This document shows, in pieces, positions 12,401 through 22,884 of a stretch of DNA of 64,000 nt. Where the stretch lies: positions 42,811,494 to 42,875,493 of the forward strand of contig OY776133.1 in NCBI GenBank assembly GCA_963675135.1, written 5' to 3'. A program made the translations under genes and the position numbers. This DNA is from Galeopsis tetrahit. Taxonomy: Eukaryota > Streptophyta > Magnoliopsida > Lamiales > Lamiaceae. The number at the start of each line of letters is the position of its first letter. Position 1 is the first letter of the stretch. The notes below the pieces were generated by a model. That model ran no database searches. It saw nothing but the letters and a program-made list of their open reading frames with translations, and was not told the DNA's origin.

Positions 12401-13094
12401 GGTCTTGTGAGGTCCCATCTTGTACTTTCTTGGGAGTACTTCTGGGAGAATGATACTCAGCTTGTTGACAAAGCTGACAGTAGAGGTCACCTTCCATTCT
12501 CTTGATTGAAGGTCCAAAGTCACCTTCTTGGCTTCAAGAGCAATTCTGTCCAAGAAAAGCCCTTGCCAGTCTCCATCAATCTGATCCCAGATTGCAGCCA
12601 TAACTCTAACCTTTAGAGTAGTAACAGCATCATGACTGAATATGTTACCTAGCAGCATCTTGCCTGCTATATCCATCAGGGTTTGAAACTTCGGTTCTAG
12701 TTGGGATTTCTTGAGTCCGGAGGCATCAATAGCCTTGACTATCCCATCAGTGAACATCTCCATGTACTCTTTCTCTCTACCCATGATGTAGGTGGAGATA
12801 TTGATCTTCCCCCTTGACAAACCGAACAGTTCCTGAAGGATTTCCCTTGTTACCTTGACCCTGTGTCCACCCATGACACCTTCAACATACGATCCCTTCA
12901 TCACAGCGTTTGCATAGAAAGCCAGCACATCTTGTTCATAAACGTTGGTGGGTGCTGCTTCCAGAAAATCTCGAAGGTTGAGATTGATGCAACAGAGCAT
13001 TCTCTATGAACATCTTCCCTTTCTTGGACCACTTTGCAGCATCCAAGGTGCCAGTGCTCTTGATCTTCTCGTCGTAAATTTCAATGATTGCCAT
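9461..13094 (-). pseudogene. Family A ORF3 (about 1200 codons), interrupted
   Basis: A third ORF downstream of pol, of unknown function. It starts at the ATG at 13094 (MAIIEIYDEK). A deletion near 13005 shifts the frame; from there one frame runs to 9461, with in-frame TAA codons at 11740-11738 and 9853-9851. The N-terminal domain (FLEAAPTNVYEQDVLAFYANAV ... IMGREKEY ... LKVRVMAAIWDQIDGDWQGLF) resembles what is annotated in plants as a putative plant transposon protein domain (probably Transposase_32; not checked). Next come acidic and Ser/Pro/Thr-rich linkers, a 21-bp tandem repeat coding EDSAAPA (11043 to about 11105), a long coiled-coil-like region (EENEKLQTQLKETAAKLEALAEK) and a basic tail. 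No signal peptide or membrane segment is evident, so an envelope role is not supported. It is equivalent to the ORFs at 32228, 53942 and 61488. Confidence 0.8.
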
Positions 13095-13209
13095 AGTAGT
13101 GTTTAAGTGTTTAGGTTTTGAGAGTTTGAAAGAAATTTGCAGAACGAGATAGTATTGAGAGCAATAGAGTACTGTGAGCGAAAGGGTTTGGAGGAGGTTT
13201 AAGGGTGTG

Positions 13210-13217
13210 TATATATA
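13210..13217 (-). promoter_or_regulatory. TATA-like box upstream of ORF3 (M2)
   Basis: TATATATA on the - strand lies about 115 nt before the ORF3 ATG. It is preceded by GACCGTTAGATC (13243-13232) and followed by a CT-rich leader. The + copy at 32107 has the same arrangement. A promoter function is inferred. Confidence 0.45.
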
Positions 13218-13226
13218 CTCCAACAA

Positions 13227-14042
13227 TTCTTGATCTAACGGTCAGAATTGGGTTTAATTGTGGAGTAGAGCCCAAGATTTTCCTTCTATGATTTTGGGCC
13301 TTTCTTTAAATTTGCCGGCTGAATTTGCCAAGTGGCAATAGTTGATTTGCTGGCAATTTGGTAATTGAGTATTAATGACATCATTACCAAAAATAGCCGT
13401 TGTGACTAATTTTTTGGCAAGAATTGATCATCAAGGCCGTTTTTTATAAGTGAATTACATTCCTTATATAGGCCAATTTGTTTAATTACATTCAGGAGTA
13501 AATCTAGAATGAATTACATGATCAAAGATAGTCATTAAACTCTAAGTTGAAGTGATCTGATCAGCAGAGTGAAGTCGTCTGATTTCTTGAAAAGGTCTGC
13601 TGATTTCTCTTGGAAGTCTTCTGGTCAGCTGAGTTGGTCTTCTGATCAGCTGAGTGGAGGATTGAGATTTGCTGAGTAAATCTTCTGTGCCTTGAGGGTC
13701 CGACCTGGTTTAATGGATCCTTCATTGTTGTTGTGATGATACAACCTGTATGATGGATTTTCCAGCTTTGTTGTGAGTGGTGATCCAACCTGGTTTGATG
13801 GATCCTTCATTGTTGCTGTGATGATCCAGCCTGTATTATGGATCTTCCAGCTTTATTGTGAGTGGTGATCCAACCTGGTTTGATGGATCTTCCAGCTCTA
13901 TCTCTGAACCATGTAGGACCATAAAATCAATATAATGATCAGCCTGGATGATATCCCACTGGTTCAAGTTGCCCTCAACATCTGATGTTCCTCATCATCA
14001 GATGGGTTGTAGCATCTAATGTGTCCTTTTTGAATTTCTTCG
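13227..14042 (-). other. Noncoding spacer between ORFx and ORF3 (M2)
   Basis: An 816-bp stretch holding the 85-bp tandem repeat and many AGCTGA/CAGATG-type words. The 75-residue ORF at 13561-13788 lies within repetitive sequence and is not conserved, so I do not call it. Confidence 0.5.
13704..13905 (-). repeat. 85-bp tandem repeat, about 2.4 copies
   Basis: Units starting CCTGGTTT on the + strand begin at 13704, 13789 and 13874, a regular 85-bp period; the third is partial. The equivalent spacer in the + copy instead holds a 114-bp repeat (31661-31870). Confidence 0.8.
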
Positions 14043-14404
14043 CTACTCTTGAAAGAGAAGGAAGATTGGAAGAGGCTTCAATGGAGTCGAAGAGAGGGCC
14101 GTGGACTCAGCCTTCATGTTCTGTTTAGACACAATAGCTTTTGATAACAAGCTCTCCATGTAGAACTTCCTCCTGGAGAAGAAGCTCTGCTTGTTTGCTA
14201 CTCTGTCCTCTGCATCTCTCTTTCCTCTAGTTTTCAATAAGGACTTCTCTCTTTCCTCTAGTTTTCATAGACATACTTATGTTGGTTAAACCAAGTATGC
14301 TGATCTGCATCATCTTCATCTTCTGGACAAATCTTCATCTCCTTCACCCAAGACCTTGGTTGAGAGATGATCTCCATTCCATCTTTTCTTTCGATCTTCT
14401 CCAT
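14043..14404 (-). pseudogene. ORFx remnant of segment M2
   Basis: Small ORF of unknown function starting at the ATG at 14404 (MEKIERKDGME...). It matches the + strand ORF at 31218 and the - strand remnant at 33539. Stops follow after about 48 codons, inside a short direct duplication (GAAAACTAGAGGAAAGAGAG). A piece then remains open in another frame (KQSFFSRRKFYMESLL). The start lies two bases after an acceptor-like TTTCAG. Confidence 0.55.
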
Positions 14405-14406
14405 AC

Positions 14407-14976
14407 CTGAAACAAAAATTATAGTTGGTGATTTGTGTTCTTAGGTGTTCTCATAACTTCCTCCTTTTATAGGGGTAGAAATGAGGTGGTGGAGTGAAAG
14501 ATGACAAAACTATAGAGTTGATAGGTCTATATTTCTGAACAGTTACTTCTTAAGATCAACAATGAGATTCTTGATCTAAGGGTTCACATTTAAAGATATT
14601 CAGACTTTATCTTATGGAATGCAGAAGTTATAAATTTTGAGCAAGAGTTATTTGAAATCCGTACTGTGCATGCATACTGTTGAGTCGGTAAGGGTGGTGT
14701 ATTAATCCAAACAAGTATAACTCAATAGTACACTGTATGTATGTATATAAATAAAGTATTTTATGAAGAATAGTTTATAATTATACATAGTATACATTGC
14801 TGGGAATAAAGAGATCAAATAACTTTGTTCAAGTCTGTTGTATATATTTATATGATATGCAATGCAGATTTTTGAGTATTTCATCAAGGATTCTTAAGGT
14901 ATCATTGATTCCCCCTTGATTAGATGACTCTAAGTTTTCCCTCAGCTTTATTTGTCTTCATCGGGAATGAACTTAC
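14407..14976 (-). other. Intron-like GT-AG segment after pol (M2)
   Basis: On the - strand, CTTCAG|GTAAGTTC at 14977/14976 fits a plant 5' splice site, and TTTTTGTTTCAG|GT at 14407/14406 fits a 3' splice site. The span is 570 nt and AT-rich. A TATA-like box (TATAAAAGG, 14471-14463) lies inside. The other two copies keep both sites. Splicing is not shown. Confidence 0.5.
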
Positions 14977-15064
14977 CTGAAGATGAGGGTGTCTATTCAC
15001 CTCATCTGATCCTCCTAGTCTGCTGCACCTGTATCAGCTGAGGTCTTCAGCTGATCTCTACTCT

Positions 15065-17294
15065 TCATGTGCTTGGATCCAGGAGTCCTAAGCTGTAGCA
15101 TAGGGTCTTGAATCGTTCTTCAGCTAGGGGCTTAGTCAAGATGTCTGCTCTTTGGATATTTGTGTGAATTTTCTCCATCTTGATGTCCTTCTTTTCAAGG
15201 TGGTCTCTTATGAAGTGGTGTCGAATGTCGACATGCTTGCACCTTGTGTGGAGGACTGGATTTTGAGTGATGGCAATGGCACTGCTGCTATCACAATAGA
15301 TAGGGACTTCTCTTGCCTCTACATTGTAATCCTTGAGTTGTTGAACTAGCCAGAGCAGCTGACTACAACAACTACCAGCTGCCATGTATTCTGCTTCAGT
15401 GGTGGAGGTTGCAACTGAGGTTTGCTTCTTAGAGAACCATGAAATTAGCTTGTTGCCTAGAAATTGACAGGTTCCAGATGTGGATTTCCTATCAATTCTA
15501 CATCCTCCATAGTCTGAGTCAGAATAGCCACTCAATTCTAGATTGTCATCAGCAGGGTACCATAGTCCTAGGTTGACTGTTCCTTTTAGGTACTTGAGAA
15601 TCTTCCTTGCTGCTTCTAGATGACTTTGGGTTTGCTTGAAACCTAGCACATACTCCTACAACAAATGTTATGTCTGGTCTGCTAGCTGTAAGGTATAGTA
15701 GAGATCCAATCAGTGCTCTATATTCAGCTTGATCAACTGCCTTTCCAGACTCATCTGGTTCCATTTTGAAAGATGTCATCATTGGAATCCTTGCAGTCTT
15801 GCTTTGTAGAGCTTTGAATCTTTCTAATAGGCTCTTGGTATACTTGGACTGGTTGATGAAGATCCCTTCTGAACTCTGCTTGACTTGAAGTCCTAGGAAA
15901 TAGTTCATCTCACCCATCATGCTCATTTCAAACTTTCCTTGCATAAGTTCAGAGAACTTCTTGCACATCTCTTGATTGGGTGATCCAAATATAATGTCGT
16001 CTACATATATTTGTACCATTAGAATGTCTTCTCCTTCTTGTATTCTGAAGAGAGTCCTATCCACTTTGCCTTTTGTATATCCATTGTCAAGTAGGAATTG
16101 TGACAATGTGTCATACCAAGCTCTAGGGGCTTGTTTTAGACCATAGAGAGCCTTCTTTAGTCGATATACTTGATCACCTTTTTCAAATCCTGGAGGCTGC
16201 TCTACATATACTTCTTCTACCAGAATACCATTTAGAAAAGCACTCTTGACGTCCATTTGATATACCTTGAAGCCCATATATGATGCATAAGCTAGAAAAA
16301 ATCGTATGGCTTCTAATCTGGCTACTGGAGCAAAGGTTTCATCATAGTCAATCCCTTCAGATTGAGAGTATCCTTTTGCAACTAGCCTAGCCTTATTTCT
16401 AGTTATCACATCATTTTCGTCCTTCTTATTCTTGAATACCCACTTTGTTCCTACTACATTGTGGTTTTCAGGACGATCTACCAATTCCCAAACTTCATTT
16501 CTTTCGAATTGGTTTAGTTCTTCTTGCATAGCAGTGATCCAATTGCTATCTGTCATTGCTTCTTCTATGTCAGCTGGTTCAATGTTTGATAGGAAGGCAC
16601 ACCAGCAGAACATAGATGATTGTGAGTTCTGATTCAGTTGTCTTCTGGTCTTGACACCTGATTCTGCTCCTCCTAAGATGAGGTTTGATGGATGATTGCT
16701 TCTCCATGTATGCCTCACGGGAGTATCTGCATTGGATGAGCTTGGATTCTCATCTGATCTAGTGCCATCAGGAGGGTTGACTTGATTAGGTCGATCATCA
16801 TCTGTATCTTGTGTGTCAAAGAGATCATTCCCCCTGGCATTTGGGATTGGTGCATCTTGATTCTGGTCAGCTTGTCCTGCTTGAGTTTGAGATCTAGTGA
16901 CAGGTCTATGAGGCTTATCCTCCTCTGGTTCTTCAGGGAAAGGTTCATTGACTTCAATGAACTCATCTGGTTTGGACTTTATCACTAGATGTCTCATCTG
17001 ATCTGCAGCTGAGTTTGTTTCTACTGCATTCTTATCACAAGATTCATAAAAAACAACATGAGGTGTTTCTTCCACAAGAAGGGTTCGTTTGTTGAGTACC
17101 CTGAATGCTTTGCTAGTAGAGGAGTATCCTAAGAATATCCCCTCATCTGCTTTGGCATCAAAAGCATTCAACTTACTCTTCCCATTGTTGTGAATGAAAC
17201 ACTTACAACCAAATATATGAAAGTAAGATACTCTAGGTTTTCTTCCTTTCCACAGTTCATATGGGGTTTTCTCATGTATTTTATGAATACCTGA
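15065..17294 (-). pseudogene. Family A pol remnant of M2 (integrase end, RT, RNase H)
   Basis: Copia pol from the integrase C-terminal block (KTPYELWKGRK, FHIFGCKCF) through RT (GTKWVFKNK, QMDVKSAFLNG, IYVDDIIFGSPNQ) to RNase H (SDYGGCRIDRKSTSG, TEAEYMAAGSCCSQ, RCKHVDIRHHF) and the stop after LLDPST. A 5-bp deletion near 15630 (the M1 copy keeps the bases) shifts the frame between RT and RNase H. Gag, protease and the integrase core are absent because of the junction at 17294. The CCAGGGGGAAT tract at 16836-16827 lies in the integrase-RT linker. Confidence 0.9.
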
Positions 17295-17311
17295 AATAGG
17301 TCAGGTATTCA
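17284..17311. other. Head-to-head inverted junction J1 between two family A pol copies
   Basis: TGAATACCTGA (17284-17294) and TCAGGTATTCA (17301-17311) form a perfect 11-bp inverted repeat around the 6-bp spacer AATAGG. To the left pol reads on the - strand, to the right on the + strand. Both start at the same integrase position (..RSGIHKI..), offset by about six bases. The two arms are about 90-94% identical where compared in pol, but much less so in ORF3. Confidence 0.85.
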
Positions 17312-19456
17312 CAAAATTCATGAGAAAATCCCATATGAACTGTGGAAAGGTAGGAAACCTAGGGTATCTTACTTTCATATATTTGGTTGTAAGTGTTTCA
17401 TTCACAACAATGGGAAGAGTAAGTCGAATGCTTTCGATGCCAAAGCAGATGAAGGGATATTCTTGGGATATTCCTCTACTAGCAAAGCATTCAGAGTATT
17501 CAACAAACGAACCCTTCTTGTGGAAGAAACACCTCTTGTTGTATTTGATGAATCTTGTGAAAAGAATGCAGTAGACACAGACTCAGCTGCAGAAAAGATG
17601 AGGAGGCTACTGAGGGAGTCTACACCAGAAGAGTTTATTGAAGTCAATGAACCCTTCTCTGAAGATCCAAAGGAAAATAAACCTCATAGACCTGTCACTA
17701 GATCTCAAACCCAAGCTGAGCAAGCCAACCAAAATCAAGATGCACCAATTCCAAATACAAGGGGGAATGATCTTTTTGACACACAAGATACAGATGATGA
17801 TCGACCAAATCAAGTCAACCCTCCTGACAACACTAGATCAGACGAGAATCCTAACTCATCTAGTGCAGACACACCTGTGAGGAATACATGGAGAAACAAC
17901 CATCCATCAAACCTCATCTTAGGAGGAGCAAACTCAGGTGTCAAGAACAGAAGATAACTGAATCAGAACCCCCAGTCCTCTATGTTCTGCTGGTGTGCCT
18001 TCTTGTCCAATATTGAACCAGCTGACATAGAAGAAGCAATGACAGATAGCAATTGGATCACTGCTATGCAAGAAGAATTAAACCAATTCGAACGCAATGA
18101 AGTGTGGGAATTGGTAGATCGTCCTGAAAACCACAATGTAGTAGGAACAAAGTGGGTATTCAAGAATAAGAAGGACGAAAATGATGTGAAAACTAGAAAT
18201 AAAGCAAAGCTAGTTGCAAAAGGCTACTCACAATCTGAATGGATTGATTACGATGAAACGTTTGCCCCAGTAGCCAGAGTAGAAGTTATTCGACTATTTC
18301 TAGCTTATGCATCATATATGGGCTTCAAGGTATATCAAATGGATGTCAAAAGCGCCTTCTTAAATGGTATTTTGGTAGAAGAAGTGTATGTAGAGCAGCC
18401 CCCAGGCTTTGAAAAAGGAAATCAAGTATATCGTTTGAAGAAGGCTCTCTATGGCCTGAAGCAAGCCCCTAGAGCTTGGTATGACACATTGTCACAATTT
18501 CTTCAAGACAATGGATACACCAAAGGCAAGGTTGACAGAACACTTTTCAGAATACAAGAAGGCGATGATATTTTAATGGTGCAAATATATGTAGATGATA
18601 TTATATTTGGATCACCCAATCAAGATATGTGCAAGAAGTTCTCTGGACTAATGCAAGGAAAATTCGAAATGAGTATGATGGGTGAGATGAACTACTTCCT
18701 AGGACTTCAAGTCAAGCAAAGTCCAGAAGGGATTTTCATCAATCAATCCAAGTATACCAAGAGCCTATTAGAAAGATTCAAAGCTCAACATAGCAAGACT
18801 GCACGAATTCCAATGATGACCTCATTCAAAATGGAACCAGATGAGTCTGGAAAAGCAGTTGATCAAGCTGAATATAGAGCACTTATTGGATCACTCCTAT
18901 ACCTTACAGCCAGCAGACCAGACATAACTTTTGTTGTAGGAGTATGTGCTAGGTTTCAAGCCAACCCAAAGCAAAGTCATCTAGAAGCAGCAAGGAAGAT
19001 TCCCAAGTACCTAAAAGGAACAGTCAACTTAGGAGTATGGTACCCTGCTGATGATAATCTAGAATTGAGTGGATACTCTGACTCAGACTATGGTGGATGC
19101 AGAATAGATAGGAAGTCCACATCTGGAACCTGTCAATTTCTAGGCAACAAGTTGATTTCATGGTTCTTAAAGAAGCAAACTTCTGTTGCAACCTCCACCA
19201 CTGAGACATAATATATGGCAGCTGGAAGTTGTTGTAGTCAGCTGCTCTGGCTAGTCCAACAACTAAAAGATTACAATGTAGAAGCAAGATAAGTCCCTAT
19301 CTACTGTGATAGCAGCAGTGCCATTGCCATCACTCAAAATCCAGTTCTTCACACAAGATGCAACTATGTCGACATTCGACACCATTTCATAAGAGATCAT
19401 CTTGGAAAGAAGGATATCAAGATGGAGAAAATTCACACAGATATCCAAAGAGCAGA
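17295..19456 (+). pseudogene. Family A pol remnant of segment P, 5' portion
   Basis: Copia pol (end of integrase, RT, most of RNase H) that continues after the Athila-like element at 30461-30543 (ADILTKPLAEERF ... to a TGA stop). Landmarks: FHIFGCKCF, WYDTLSQFL, IYVDDIIFGSPNQ, SDYGGCRIDRKSTSG. Stops interrupt it at 17955-17957, at 19209-19211 and within the codons near 19290. Several RT residues differ from the other copies (for example SEWIDYDE for SEGIDYDE). The linker contains AAGGGGGAA at 17759-17767, a PPT-like tract. Confidence 0.9.
19452..19456. repeat. Target-site duplication GCAGA, left
   Basis: GCAGA occurs immediately before the LTR at 19457 and again immediately after the LTR end at 30460 (30461-30465). 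The reading ...AGAGCAGA/TATCTTGAC... restores the RNase H sequence seen in the other copies, so this is a clean 5-bp integration scar. Confidence 0.95.
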
Positions 19457-21199
19457 TGATTCACGCGTTACGCAACACTAAAATAAACAACCGCAAGTAT
19501 ACGGCGTCTATTGTAGCGCGATAAGCACGAGGTCGATCCCACAGGGAGGTTAAAGCGTAAAAGGGTAGTTTGCTAGTTGAATTCTAAGTAGACGTGATCG
19601 AAATGTTGGATGAAATGTTTGACTCTAAAGTTACCTACGAAGTGTCACGAATAAGCAACAAAGAGCAAAGATAAAATCGATCAAATGGCATACAAATCGC
19701 AAAACGAAAGTAAAATGGATGTAAACTCAATTAAGAGAAGGTAGGTCCTAAAGCACATGCAATACTAGTGAATCCATCTATGATTAACTATCTACTCAAG
19801 TGGTGTTCATGCTTTGTCTATAAGATTGATCACGTAATAATGAATTAAAAGTTCTTTCGATCCAAGTAATTCAAAGGAGATATCACACAACCTAGTATCT
19901 CTACCTAAATTGCACAATAAAACCCAATCAAGCTCCTAAGATCATCACACATCTTCCTAATCATTGATCATCTTTCAATCTCACAATAAAATTAGGTCAA
20001 ATGCTTGCAATCAATCAACCAAACTAGATTTCTCAACCTAATTCAATTAACTATGATCAACACATCATCATTGTACACATAATGACATGCCTTGCAATAT
20101 AAACCAAGAATCCAAATAGAATTAAGCCACACAAACACCAAATAAGCAAAACATTAATTCATAGATATCATCAAAAGTATTTACAAGGCTTTAGAACCAA
20201 AAGTGTTTAGCCAACTATAACCATAATGAAATTACAAAATAAAATAAGATCAAAGCAATAAAAAGTGAAAATAAAAGAAAGCCTAGACTATGGTGTGGTG
20301 AGGAATTGAATTCCCAAGCTAATGGTGGCCTCCTTGCATGAATTGGTGGAGAATTGAAGGATGGATGATGGAAAACCTCCAAGTATGTGTGATTGTGTGT
20401 TTTGATGCTTGAAGAAGAGGTAAGATGGTGTGAAATTTAAGAAGTGTGGTATTTATAGTGTTGGGGTAGGGTTTGGGTGTGATATTTGCAAGTTGGTCCC
20501 TCGAAAATGGAGAAATTTCGCGTTTGGCATCGAAAATGAGGTGGCTCGGCCGGGTGGGGAAGTGGCCCGGCCGAGTGGAGTGTTCGGCCAAGTAATATGA
20601 AAACAGGGGACGGATGGCCCGGCCGGGCGAGTGGTGCCGCCCGGCCGTGCGAAAACTTCGTAAATGAGAGTGTGCATTGGCTTGGTCGGCCGCCGGGCCG
20701 GGCGAGTTGTGCCGCTCGGCCGGGCCTTATCTTCGTAAATGCCCAGGTTTTGACACTCGATCGCCCGGCCGGGCGAGTGGTGCCGTTCGGCCGGGCCATA
20801 ACTTCGTATTTTGGCCTAACAATTGAAGTGCTCGGCCGCCCGGCCGGGCGAGTGATGCCGCTCGGCCGGGCCAAACTTTCTTCTTTGGCCCATCTCTCGT
20901 TTTCGTCCTCCAACTTCGTCCCTCCGTTTCTTGAGCTTTCGACCTCCGATCGACTCGATTCTTTTGCCTATTCCACTCTATTTTTCGAGCCGGATCTAAT
21001 GGTGCACTCCTCTTTTCGGTCCGATCACTCGTGGTATGTGTTTTGCTCCAAATTCCATCGTTTTACCTATAAAATCAACAAAACACAACCTTTCCCTCAT
21101 TTTGGCTTAAACAATCATATCCAATGCAAAAATCAATGAAATCCACATCAAAGTATGCTTCACATGTGCTTATAAAATGTGTAAATTCCACCCGAATCA
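19457..21199 (-). repeat. Athila-like 3' LTR
   Basis: Begins TGATTCACGCG and ends CCGAATCA; the first and last six bases are inverted copies (TGATTC/GAATCA). It has a TATA-like box at 20457-20449 and four GC-rich 71-75-bp tandem units at 20617-20905. ORFs over the GC-rich part code only for Ala/Arg/Pro/Gly repeats and are not genes. Confidence 0.95.
20617..20905. repeat. GC-rich tandem repeat in the 3' LTR, four units of 71-75 bp
   Basis: Units start at 20617, 20692, 20763 and 20838, each with the palindromic core GCCCGGCCGGGC (one variant) followed by GAGTGGTGCCG and CGGCCGGGCC. This contrasts sharply with the AT-rich rest of the LTR. Two shorter related cores lie upstream at about 20545-20580. 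Confidence 0.85.
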
Positions 21200-21214
21200 A
21201 ACCCCCCCAAACTT
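21200..21214 (-). promoter_or_regulatory. Polypurine tract of the Athila-like element
   Basis: On the - strand AAGTTTGGGGGGGTT directly precedes the 3' LTR, the expected primer site for plus-strand DNA synthesis. Confidence 0.9.
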
Positions 21215-22884
21215 AAAATGTTGTTTGTCCTCAAACAACTAAGCACTTAAAGCAATGAGGGTGGAATGATCACAATGGAATATTCAATGCAAATCACACA
21301 TGCAAAGTAAGATGTAATGATATCTCTTTCTCCAAGTGCATTTCTCAATGAAAGTTATAGGCTCACTATTGCAATTCACACTCATGGATCAAAGAATGCA
21401 TAAATACACAACACATTGTGATGGGAACATAATCCAAATGCTCAAATCCTCTACTCACATGATGGAGTGTTTCTCTCAAACACACAAACAAATTAAGGAT
21501 ATTAATGCACTCATCAACCAAGTCATGCTATGTAATCACCATATACTTTCTACACACACTCAAATGCTCAACCATGTGATCAATAGGACTTAATCAAGGG
21601 TGTAACATTGGCTCTTTGGACAAGGTAGGATGAATTTGGGAGTTGTGACTCTTCTAGTGGAGGACAAAGCTTGTTGTTTTACAATGTGTGCTTTCACTTC
21701 CAAAGCTTACAAACTTCATCCTCACTTTTCTTTTTCCATTCTTTTTCAAGCACTCATCACCTCATCTTTTGAACCAATTTTCTTTTCAAGCTTTTGGGGC
21801 TCTTTGTCCCTCTTTTCTTTTCCTTGATTTTCTTTTCATCTTTCTCTTTTTCTTCTTTCAACTTTTCCAACCTTTCTCCTTTCACCAAAGACATTCATTT
21901 AAGCACATGTTTCTCCACTTTGTCTTTCATCCTCCACTAGATATGGGAATCAAAAGGCTCAAAAAGGCTAAGTGGTTAACATTGTAGTTTGTCAAGAAAA
22001 TGAGAAATTAAGCTCAAGGGGCTAACTACGGAAAATTACTTCGGTTTTGGGAAATTTTGGCTAAGTGACTCTTTTAGAACAAGATGGCCTATATCACATC
22101 ACATCATTTCACACAATCATGCTTTCAAACAAGAACTTAGGCAAGTTCTAGGATCACTAGCAATAACCTAGTCCACTCTCAAATGAACTAAAAGAGTCAA
22201 TAGGACTCAATTCTCACCGGCTTATTCAATAGGACTCTCACAATCATCAAATGTTCCCAAACAACAACACATCATATATCCATGCTATCCAAGATCACAA
22301 ATATGAGTACAATCATGAAACTATATCCAACATCAATCATGCTTACATTCAAAGCAAATAAATATCACCACAACTACTCAACAATGGATTTCAATGATTA
22401 TTCATGCTCACATTTCACCAAATGTCCACTACCCAACATACAATCAAGACCAACTTAAACAATCTAAGCATGTGAAAGCCAAGTGTGCGCCGGTGCAAAA
22501 TGTGACACAAGTAGAATGACGAACCGGTGCAAGGGTAACAACTAGTAGAAAAATAAAGAAAAGAAAAATAACTCCCCCAAACTTAGAATTTTACTATGTA
22601 AAAATTCTAAGTTTGAGGCTACAAGTTGTTACCTCCCTCCTTGCACATCCAATGCTTCTTCAAAGATCACCATTGCAACACTTGCTTCCTCTACTCCAAA
22701 GTTGGCTTTGCTTTTTCTTCATTCTCCAAGACAAGGTATCCACAATTTTCTTCATCCACACCTACAAAGTAACTAAGCTATCAATACTATCAAATCAATA
22801 AAAACAAGAAAGCAATAAAACCTTGGGTTGCCTCCCAAGAAGCGCTATTTTTAACGTCCTATGCCGGACGGTTGCTTCTTTCTT
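21215..22884 (-). other. Noncoding 3' region of the Athila-like element
   Basis: About 1.67 kb with no credible ORF on the coding strand. It contains a hairpin with a second polypurine-like tract (22573-22614). It also has a block near 22823-22875 (TTGGGTTGCCTCCCAAGAAG and following) that I recall as common just after integrase in plant Athila/Tat-type elements; a database check would be needed. Small + strand ORFs (for example 21688-21987, rich in Phe) look spurious. Confidence 0.55.
22579..22614. other. Hairpin beside an internal PPT-like tract
   Basis: AAACTTAGAATTTT (22579-22592) and AAAATTCTAAGTTT (22601-22614) are perfect inverted repeats around an 8-nt loop. CTCCCCC (22572-22578) adjoins the left arm, so the - strand reads TAAGTTTGGGGGAG, very close to the real PPT at 21200. 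Confidence 0.7.

Larger units (their letters stand above)
7677..17294 (-). mobile_element. Family A copia element, - strand, 3' half (segment M2)
   Basis: Read on the - strand, the order is pol (17294 to 15065), an intron-like stretch, small ORFx, a tandem repeat, ORF3 (13094 to 9461), 3' UTR, PPT, and 3' LTR (9116 to 7677). Its 5' half is missing: at 17294 it meets a + strand pol segment head to head, at nearly the same integrase position. No target duplication is seen at 7677 (left flank AAAGG). Identity to M1 in RT is about 94%, judged over 200 bases. Confidence 0.85.

Noticed and set aside
13704..13905. CRISPR-like array
   Set aside because: Direct tandem repeats without spacers, in a plant retrotransposon.
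20319..21139. Overlapping ORFs on both strands in the Athila-like LTR (90, 158 and 180 codons; repeated at 29580-30400) rich in Ala, Arg, Pro and Gly
   Set aside because: They translate the GC-rich tandem repeat; both strands are open for the same reason, and nothing suggests a protein.
21630..21987. ORFs of 65 and 99 codons rich in Phe, Ser and Leu on the + strand
   Set aside because: They lie in the noncoding 3' region of the Athila-like element, antisense to its coding strand, and reflect T/C-rich sequence.
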